DNA from: Sandarakinorhabdus sp.
Lineage (GTDB): Bacteria > Pseudomonadota > Alphaproteobacteria > Sphingomonadales > Sphingomonadaceae
DNA length: 11,484 bases
NCBI GenBank assembly: GCA_025458465.1
Contig: JALOSK010000038.1
Span: 1 to 11,484, forward strand
Direction of reading: 5' to 3'
In this document: in pieces, positions 6,779 through 11,484 of the stretch
How positions within the stretch are numbered: the first letter of the stretch is position 1
Layout of the letters: each line of letters starts with the position of its first letter
The notes under the pieces: generated by a model
Databases searched by the model: none
The model's input: only the letters and a program-made list of their open reading frames with translations
Told to the model about the DNA's origin: nothing
Program-made: the position numbers and the translations under genes

Positions 6779-6798
6779 CCGGGGCCTATTCGCCCCGG
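6779..6798. terminator. GC hairpin at the aceB/cytochrome convergence
   Basis: CCGGGGC at 6779-6785 and GCCCCGG at 6792-6798 form a 7-bp stem, and the loop (6786-6791) contains the cytochrome gene's stop codon. It is the only strong structure between these convergent genes. It lacks a T-run on either side, so it may be a pausing or Rho-assisted 3' end rather than a classic intrinsic terminator. Confidence 0.4.
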
Positions 6799-7181
6799 TT
6801 GCCGCCTTTCGGCGCCGGCACGCCCATTTCAGCAACCATCGCCGGGGTCACCTTGTCCCGATACTTGTTGCCGAAATGGGTGCGGACATAGTTGATCACA
6901 TCGGCGATCTGCTGATCGGTCAGGCTGCCACGAAACCAGGGCATGGCGCCCTTGCCGCCCGTCACCACCATGATCGGATAGCCGGCGGCTTCCAGCGCGC
7001 CGTTCTTTGCCAGGGCCGGGATCTTGCCGGCACCTTCACCGCCGCCTGCATTGGCCATGTGACAGGCCTGGCAGATGTTCTGATACACCTCTGCACCCGG
7101 ATGCGGGGCCGGCGGCGCCTTGGCCTTCTGGGCCAGCGCCGGGGTGGCAAGCAGGGCCAGTGCAATCAGGACGAAACGCAT
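6786..7181 (-). CDS. Small secreted c-type cytochrome (class I)
   Basis: A 131-residue periplasmic electron carrier. Residues 1-17 are a Sec signal peptide: MRF, a hydrophobic core of L/A/I, then T-P-A-L-A with likely cleavage after Ala17. The single haem motif is C37-Q-A-C40-H41. Met80, in G-A-M-P-W, is the probable distal haem ligand, and a helix at 88-103 closes the class I fold. The ATG at 7181 is set by GGAGG seven bases upstream, which lies inside the last codons of the oxidase gene; an upstream frame extension lacks a signal peptide and is rejected. Only two bases separate it from the oxidase stop, so the two are one operon. That context suggests it takes electrons from the flavoenzyme and hands them to a terminal oxidase. 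Role in the pair is inferred. Confidence 0.9.
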   Translation of the reverse strand: MRFVLIALALLATPALAQKAKAPPAPHPGAEVYQNICQACHMANAGGGEGAGKIPALAKNGALEAAGYPIMVVTGGKGAMPWFRGSLTDQQIADVINYVRTHFGNKYRDKVTPAMVAEMGVPAPKGGNRGE

Positions 7182-7183
7182 CT

Positions 7184-8788
7184 TCAGGCCTCCAGCGCGC
7201 GCTTGTGCAGGCGGGTGATCGCATCCAGCGAGGACAGGATCGCGCCTTCCATCCAGCAACCCACATAGGACGCATGCTCGCCGGCCAGCACCAGCCGGTT
7301 ATCGACCGCGACCAGCGTCTGATAATGTTCCTTGCGGGTGTCCTCGTTCCACATCGCGCAGCAGCCCAGCGTGAACGGCACCCGGCTCCATGCCACGGCG
7401 GCACCGCCGATGAACTCTTCCTTGTACCGGCCAGGGTGGAACACGCTGCCCTGTTCCAGCGCGCGCTGGATGCGCTGTTCCGGCGTCATGCCGGCGAACT
7501 TGTAGCTGGCCGGACCGAAGGTATAGGCGCCCAGCACCACCGCCGGGCCGTCGCTGTGCATCCCGCCCGATGGGTAGGAAATCATGGAAATCTCGCGGTC
7601 GGTGAAGCTGATGCCGCCATAGATGGCCTCGTCTTCTTCCCAGAAGCGCCGCTTGAATTCGAGACCGACCTTCACCGAGTTGGAATAGGGCACGGCGCGG
7701 ATCGCGGCATCGAGGCCCGGCGAGCAATCGACATCAATCTGGCTGAGAACCGAAAGCGGGATGGTGCAGACGCAATAATCGGCCTCGGTGGTGTTCACGG
7801 CCCCGGTGCCGGTGTCGGTGTGGGTGACCGTCACCTTGCCGCCCTGCTGGCTGATGCTGGTGACCTTCTGGTTGTAGCGGATCTTGCCGTCCACCTGCCG
7901 CGCGAACCCGCGGCCGATCATGCCCATCCCGCCCACCGGCTGGAACATCGAATGCTGGTGATCGATGTTCATGTGTTGAGCCACGATACGCCAGATGCCC
8001 GAATCCATGATGTCCTTGAACGGATAGGCATCGGACGGGATCGGCTCGCCCAGCACGCCGCCACCCTGCGGCCGATCAAAGCCACGCCGGCGCGAGGCCC
8101 GATAACTCCTGGTGTACTTGAAGTCCTGATCCAGCGCGCCCCACTCGCGCAGCGCCATGCGCAGGCGATCGGCATCTTCCTTCGTCATCGCCGAATCCAG
8201 CGCGCGATTGTCGATGGCCTTCGAAAGCAGTTCGGCAACATTGCCATCCCAATCGGCATGCAGCTCGCGATAGCGCATCGGCTTGCCGCCAAACGCCTTC
8301 GACGTGTGAACCAGCGCCTGGTGGTTCATCTGGATGAAGGGCTCCAGCTTGATGCCGAAGGCCTTGCAGTAATGCAGCAGGGCGCGGTGATGATAGGGAA
8401 TGCGCCACGGGCCGGGGTTGAGATAATTGCCCGGCGCAAAGCCCACCTTCTGTGTCTCGCCGCCCAGCTCGGTGTAGGTGTCACCGCCATAAAGCGACCA
8501 GTTCCGGCCACCCGGCCGGTTGTTGTATTCGAGGATCTGGACCTGATAGCCGGCCTTCGACAGCTCATGGGCGGCCAGCATGCCGGCCAGGCCCGCACCC
8601 AGCACCACGACCTTCGTGCCGGGCCGTGCGCCGGAAAGGTTGGGTGGGCCGGCGAACTGGGTTTCCCTGGCGTGGCCCAGCACTTCCATGGCCTGATAGA
8701 GCACCGCGGTGCCGGCCATCATGCCGATTGCCCGCAACACCTCGCGCCTTGTCGGTGCGCGTCCTGCCCCCATCGCTGCCCCGTTCAT
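7184..8788 (-). CDS. Tat-exported flavin monoamine/L-amino-acid oxidase family protein
   Basis: A 534-residue FAD-dependent amine oxidoreductase. The N-terminus carries a twin-arginine signal: T13-R14-R15-E-V-L followed by a moderately hydrophobic segment (~20-33), predicting export of the folded, FAD-loaded protein. The dinucleotide-binding GAGLAG is at 64-69, followed by an acidic residue in 'ILEYNNRPGGRNW', typical of the GxGxxG...E...GGR amine-oxidase pattern. Lys373, in S-V-K-V-G-L-E-F before R-R-F-W, aligns by pattern with the Lys that sits near flavin N5 in monoamine oxidases. The C-terminal FAD motif is 'AGEHASYVGCWMEGAI'. I chose the ATG at 8788; a GTG at 8857 would add 23 low-complexity residues before the Tat signal. 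It forms an operon with a c-type cytochrome, suggesting a dehydrogenase rather than an O2-using oxidase. The substrate (amine, polyamine, amino acid or alkaloid) cannot be determined here. Confidence 0.88.
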   Translation of the reverse strand: MNGAAMGAGRAPTRREVLRAIGMMAGTAVLYQAMEVLGHARETQFAGPPNLSGARPGTKVVVLGAGLAGMLAAHELSKAGYQVQILEYNNRPGGRNWSLYGGDTYTELGGETQKVGFAPGNYLNPGPWRIPYHHRALLHYCKAFGIKLEPFIQMNHQALVHTSKAFGGKPMRYRELHADWDGNVAELLSKAIDNRALDSAMTKEDADRLRMALREWGALDQDFKYTRSYRASRRRGFDRPQGGGVLGEPIPSDAYPFKDIMDSGIWRIVAQHMNIDHQHSMFQPVGGMGMIGRGFARQVDGKIRYNQKVTSISQQGGKVTVTHTDTGTGAVNTTEADYCVCTIPLSVLSQIDVDCSPGLDAAIRAVPYSNSVKVGLEFKRRFWEEDEAIYGGISFTDREISMISYPSGGMHSDGPAVVLGAYTFGPASYKFAGMTPEQRIQRALEQGSVFHPGRYKEEFIGGAAVAWSRVPFTLGCCAMWNEDTRKEHYQTLVAVDNRLVLAGEHASYVGCWMEGAILSSLDAITRLHKRALEA

Positions 8789-8938
8789 GCCTGCCCGTTC
8801 CCCTCCCGGCTCGCCGGTCGTTGCCGGATGGCCCGGCGTTGCTGGATGCGCCCTCACTCCCGGGGCGGATAGTGGCGAAATGACGGGGTGTTGCCGCGCT
8901 GCACCATGGGGCGCGCCGCCGCAGCGTCAGCAGGCCGG
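8789..8938. other. Intergenic stretch between dnaB and the oxidase operon
   Basis: This 150-base gap lies between two same-strand genes. It should hold the end of the dnaB transcript and any oxidase promoter. A purine-rich GGGAGGGG about ten bases before the oxidase ATG may serve as its ribosome binding site. I see no convincing intrinsic terminator and no good -35/-10 pair, so read-through from dnaB cannot be excluded. Two imperfect copies of GTTGCYGGATG occur near 8820-8848. Confidence 0.4.
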
Positions 8939-10453
8939 TCAATAGGCTGGCCCGCCATACTCATCCTCCGCCCGGTCGGCGAACTTGGTATATTGCTTGA
9001 TGAAGGTGAGCGGCACCGTGCCGGTGGCGCCGTGGCGCTGCTTGGCGACGATCACTTCGGCCAGGCCGAAAATGCGGGTGGCCTTTTCCATCCATTCGGC
9101 ATGTTTCTTGGCGTCTTCGGGATCGGGCTGCTTCAGGCCGTGATAATATTCCTCGCGATAAACGAACAGCACGATGTCCGAATCCTGTTCGATGGTGCCG
9201 GATTCGCGCAGGTCGGCCAGCTGCGGGCGCTTGTCCTCGCGGTTTTCCACCTGTCGGGACAATTGTGACAGCGCCAGCACCGGCAGCTGCAATTCCTTGG
9301 CCAGCGTTTTCAGGCCGCGGGTGATTTCCGAAATTTCCTGCACGCGATTTTCCGAGCCGCCGCTGCGGGAGCCGGTGAGCAGTTGCAGATAATCCACCAC
9401 GATCAGCCCGATGCCATGCTGGCGCTTCAGCCGGCGGGCGCGGGTGCGCAGGGCGGCGATCGAGATCCCCGGCGTGTCATCGATCACCAGCGGCAGGCTG
9501 GACAGATCGGAGGCGGCGCGGGCAAGGCGCGTGAACTCCTCGTCGGTGATCTTGCCCATGCGCAGGGCCTCGCTGTTCACCTGGCTCTGTTCGGCAAGGA
9601 TGCGGGTGGCGAGCTGATCGGCCGACATTTCAAGGCTGAAGAAGGCCACCGGCGCGCCCGACGACTTGTCGGGCTCGATGCCGCGTTCCTTGTCCTCGGC
9701 AAAGCGCTTGGCACAGGAAAAGGCGATGTTGGTGGCAAGGCTGGTCTTCCCCATGGCCGGACGGCCGGCGAGGATGATGAGGTCGGATTTGTGCAGGCCG
9801 CCCATCTTCTCGTTCAGCCCGGTCAGCCCGGTGGTGTAGCCGGAAAGATGCCCGCCCGAACGCTTGGCCTTGTCGGCCATCTGCACGGCTTCCAGCGCGG
9901 CATCGCGAAAGCTTTTCACCGCGCCCTGGACTTCACCGGCTTCCGCCACCTTGTAGAGCGCCATTTCGGCGGCCTCGATCTGCTCGATCGGGGCGATATC
10001 GCGGCTGGTGTCGCTGGCTTCCGTCACCATCTCGCGGCCAACGCGGATCAGTTCGCGCAGCAGCGCCAGATCATAGATCTGGTTGGCGAAATCGCGCGCC
10101 GCCAGCAACGCCGCGCTGTTCTGGGTGAGCGTGGCGAGATAGCCCGGCCCGCCCAGTTCGGCCATCGCCGGATCGGCATCGAACAGCGGCTTCAGCGTGA
10201 CGGGCGTGGCGGCCATGCCCTTGGCCGAAAGCGACAATATCTGGCTGAAGATGCGCCCGTGCAGGGCATCGGCGAAATGTTCCGGCTTCAGGCGGGCAAC
10301 CACATCCTCCACCAGCCGGTTGTCGATCATCAGGGCGCCCAGCAGGGCGGCTTCGGCTTCCAGATTTTGCGGCAGCGTGGCCGCATCCACAACGCGCAGC
10401 GGCAGGATGGCGGCGCCGGCGCCGGTGGTGTTTTCGGGGGGGAGGGTGGCCAT
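8939..10453 (-). CDS. dnaB: Replicative DNA helicase DnaB
   Basis: The 504-residue hexameric helicase unwinds DNA 5' to 3' at the replication fork. The N-terminal domain (~28-130) begins with P-Q-N-L-E-A-E-A-A-L-L-G, characteristic of DnaB and its primase-interacting collar. A linker leads to the RecA-like domain. Walker A is GRPAMGKT at 230-237. E275 in F-F-S-L-E-M-S is the catalytic Glu. Walker B is 'IVVDYLQLL' with Asp354. Q397 lies in the A-L-S-Q-L-S-R motif. K471/R473 in K-Q-R-H-G-A-T-G are the probable arginine-finger pair. A charged insert at ~250-267 lies between Walker A and the catalytic Glu and partly explains the extra length over E. coli (471 residues). No intein is present. The ATG at 10453 has AAGG five bases upstream; an in-frame extension to 10540 is Pro-rich and would run through the likely promoter. 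Confidence 0.97.
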   Translation of the reverse strand: MATLPPENTTGAGAAILPLRVVDAATLPQNLEAEAALLGALMIDNRLVEDVVARLKPEHFADALHGRIFSQILSLSAKGMAATPVTLKPLFDADPAMAELGGPGYLATLTQNSAALLAARDFANQIYDLALLRELIRVGREMVTEASDTSRDIAPIEQIEAAEMALYKVAEAGEVQGAVKSFRDAALEAVQMADKAKRSGGHLSGYTTGLTGLNEKMGGLHKSDLIILAGRPAMGKTSLATNIAFSCAKRFAEDKERGIEPDKSSGAPVAFFSLEMSADQLATRILAEQSQVNSEALRMGKITDEEFTRLARAASDLSSLPLVIDDTPGISIAALRTRARRLKRQHGIGLIVVDYLQLLTGSRSGGSENRVQEISEITRGLKTLAKELQLPVLALSQLSRQVENREDKRPQLADLRESGTIEQDSDIVLFVYREEYYHGLKQPDPEDAKKHAEWMEKATRIFGLAEVIVAKQRHGATGTVPLTFIKQYTKFADRAEDEYGGPAY

Positions 10454-10500
10454 GCCCGCCTTGTCGCGCAAGGGCGGCGGCGGCTCAAGGCCACGGCGGA

Positions 10501-10529
10501 AATTAACCGGTGGGCGGACCTGTGGACAA
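10501..10529 (-). promoter_or_regulatory. Candidate dnaB promoter
   Basis: On the minus strand TTGTCC (complement of 10524-10529) and TTAATT (complement of 10501-10506) are separated by exactly 17 bases, and the ATG lies about 47 bases further on. The -35 matches four of six and the -10 three of six consensus positions. The -10 is one of few A/T-rich hexamers nearby. Plausible but untested. Confidence 0.4.
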
Positions 10530-10540
10530 GGTGGGGACAA
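10521..10540. repeat. Tandem DnaA-box-like repeat upstream of dnaB
   Basis: TGTGGACAA at 10521-10529 differs from the DnaA box TGTGGATAA at one position. TGGGGACAA at 10532-10540 differs at two. The copies start 11 bases apart, about one helical turn, and overlap the proposed dnaB -35. DnaA or another factor might bind here. Such G-rich words also occur by chance. Confidence 0.35.
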
Positions 10541-10596
10541 TCGCTGCGGGGTCGCAGTCCTTGCCCCGGGCGGCGGGCTCGCGTAAGGCCGCGCCC

Positions 10597-11049
10597 GTGA
10601 CCACGCCTCCTGATTATCGCGCCCGATCCGCTGCCCGGCTTGCTGCCGTGCAGGCCCTTTACCAGCACGAGATGGGCGGCGACGCCGTGCCCAAGCTGCT
10701 GACCGAATTCCACCACCACCGGCTGGGGCAGGAGATCGAGGGCGCCGAATATCTCGCCGCCGATGAAGCCTTTTTCGATGATGTGGTGAGCGGCGTCACC
10801 GCCCGCCGGGACGAGCTGGACGGCCTGATTTCCACCGCGCTGGCCAAGGGCTGGACGCTGGCCCGGCTGGATCGGCCGATGCGCGCCCTGCTGCGTGCCG
10901 CCATCTATGAACTGGTGGCGCGGGCCGATGTGCCGGCGGCGACCGTGATCGATGAATATGTCGATGTCGCCCATGCCTTCCATGACGAGAAGGACGCGAA
11001 GTTCGTCAACGGCCTGCTCGACACCGTCGCCCGGCAGGTGCGCGCCTGA
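10597..11049 (+). CDS. nusB: Transcription antitermination factor NusB
   Basis: A 150-residue all-helical RNA-binding protein that, with NusE (ribosomal protein S10), NusA and NusG, assembles on boxA RNA to prevent premature termination in rRNA operons. N-terminal 'SAARLAAVQALYQHEM' is the typical NusB first helix with its RNA-contacting arginines. The C-terminal 'RALLRAAIYEL', 'VIDEYVDVAHAF' and 'KFVNGLLDTVAR' blocks are the family hallmarks. I chose GTG10597, with TAAGG eight bases upstream, which gives the usual length. An ATG at 10510 would add 29 residues unlike NusB and overlap the dnaB promoter region. It is divergent from dnaB and two bases upstream of thiL, a common pairing in alphaproteobacteria. 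The riboflavin gene ribH often found before nusB is absent here. Confidence 0.95.
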   Translation: MTTPPDYRARSAARLAAVQALYQHEMGGDAVPKLLTEFHHHRLGQEIEGAEYLAADEAFFDDVVSGVTARRDELDGLISTALAKGWTLARLDRPMRALLRAAIYELVARADVPAATVIDEYVDVAHAFHDEKDAKFVNGLLDTVARQVRA

Positions 11050-11051
11050 CC

Positions 11052-11484
11052 ATGACGGAGCGGGATTTCATCGCCCGCCATCTTGCCCCGCTGGCCACCG
11101 CCCCCGCGGCGCGGGGCCTTGCCGATGATGCCGCCGTGTGGACGCCGCCGCTGGGCCGTGATCTGGTGTTCACCCACGACACGCTGGCCGCCGGCATCCA
11201 TTATCTGCCCGATGATCCGCCCGGCGACGTTGCGTGGAAGCTGCTGGCGGTGAACCTGTCCGATCTGGCCGCCATGGCCGCAACCCCGGCCGGCGTGCTG
11301 ATGGGGCTGGGGCTGTCGGCAGCGGAGGATGACGCGTGGCGCCAGGCGTTCGTGACCGGGCTGGGCCGGGCGCTGGATCATTTCAGCGTGGCGCTGTGGG
11401 GCGGCGACACGGTGACCGGACTTGGCCAGGCCGTGCTGGGCCTGACCGCCATCGGCTGGGTGGAACCGGGGCGCGCCCTGTCCC
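11052..11484 (+). CDS. thiL: Thiamine-monophosphate kinase ThiL, N-terminal part (cut by window edge)
   Basis: The first 144 codons of a kinase that makes thiamine diphosphate from thiamine monophosphate and ATP, the last step of cofactor synthesis. It belongs to the PurM-like ATP-binding superfamily. D25-D26-A-A-V and H42-D43-T are the early metal/substrate elements. 'WKLLAVNLSDLAAMAA' at 62-77 is the dimer/ATP-binding helix block. G116-G-D-T119 carries the Mg-binding Asp118. The ATG follows the nusB stop after two bases. AGGTG about 11 bases upstream lies inside nusB, so translation is probably coupled. The C-terminal half lies beyond the window; there is no sign of truncation apart from the edge. 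Confidence 0.95.
   Translation, partial: MTERDFIARHLAPLATAPAARGLADDAAVWTPPLGRDLVFTHDTLAAGIHYLPDDPPGDVAWKLLAVNLSDLAAMAATPAGVLMGLGLSAAEDDAWRQAFVTGLGRALDHFSVALWGGDTVTGLGQAVLGLTAIGWVEPGRALS

Noticed and set aside
8820..8850. Imperfect GTTGCYGGATG repeat as a regulatory site
   Set aside because: Only two short degenerate copies in GC-rich DNA, with no symmetry or promoter context.
7007..8872. Very long open frame on the plus strand opposite the oxidase and cytochrome genes (about 621 codons)
   Set aside because: The composition is that of a GC-rich shadow. The opposite strand has a Tat signal, FAD motifs and a haem motif, which are decisive.
9383..10600. Plus-strand open frame of about 405 codons opposite dnaB
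   Set aside because: It is an antisense shadow of DnaB, low in recognisable motifs and without a convincing ribosome binding site.
1..11484. CRISPR array, tRNA/rRNA gene, insertion sequence or prophage remnant
   Set aside because: Read through on both strands; no regularly spaced repeats, no cloverleaf-like sequence, no transposase or integrase coding region and no terminal inverted repeats were found.

Overview
The window is GC-rich, densely coded bacterial chromosome. I read it as alphaproteobacterial, probably Sphingomonadales. The reasons are the aceA / ScfR-type regulator / aceB arrangement, the long (530-residue) isocitrate lyase, a DnaB with a short charged insert, the nusB-thiL pair and the codon bias. 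The order-level call is an inference and was not tested. No tRNA, rRNA, CRISPR array, insertion sequence, integrase or phage gene is visible, and base composition does not change sharply along the window.

Layout. (1) At 1-101 on the minus strand is the N-terminus of an SMP-30/gluconolactonase-like protein, cut by the window edge. (2) Divergent from it, 247-1842 (+) encodes a HerA-like DUF87 ATPase. It converges on aceA across a symmetric hairpin at 1894-1923 that can terminate transcription from both sides. (3) The glyoxylate-shunt block covers 1977-6767: aceA (isocitrate lyase, minus), then a 161-base divergent control region, then an XRE/short-chain-fatty-acyl-CoA-type regulator and aceB (malate synthase A), both plus and tightly coupled. 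The two enzymes together bypass the decarboxylating TCA steps, so the cell can grow on acetate, fatty acids or other C2 sources. The regulator between them is the obvious candidate controller. (4) At 6786-8788 (minus) is a two-gene unit: a Tat-exported flavin amine oxidase-family enzyme followed two bases later by a small Sec-exported c-type cytochrome. The pair suggests periplasmic oxidation of an amine or amino acid with electrons passed to cytochrome c. (5) dnaB (replicative helicase, minus) lies at 8939-10453 and is divergent from nusB and the truncated thiL (plus), which are also closely coupled.

Most of the window is housekeeping or central metabolism. The parts that repay a second look are three. 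The aceA-regulator intergenic region holds a repeated octamer, an inverted repeat and a helically phased direct repeat. The oxidase-cytochrome pair has no obvious substrate but parallels the nicotine dehydrogenase NicA2/CycN arrangement. The dnaB promoter region carries DnaA-box-like repeats. I did not find a convincing undescribed multi-gene system. Start codons were reassigned inward for several genes on the basis of ribosome-binding sites and family lengths.
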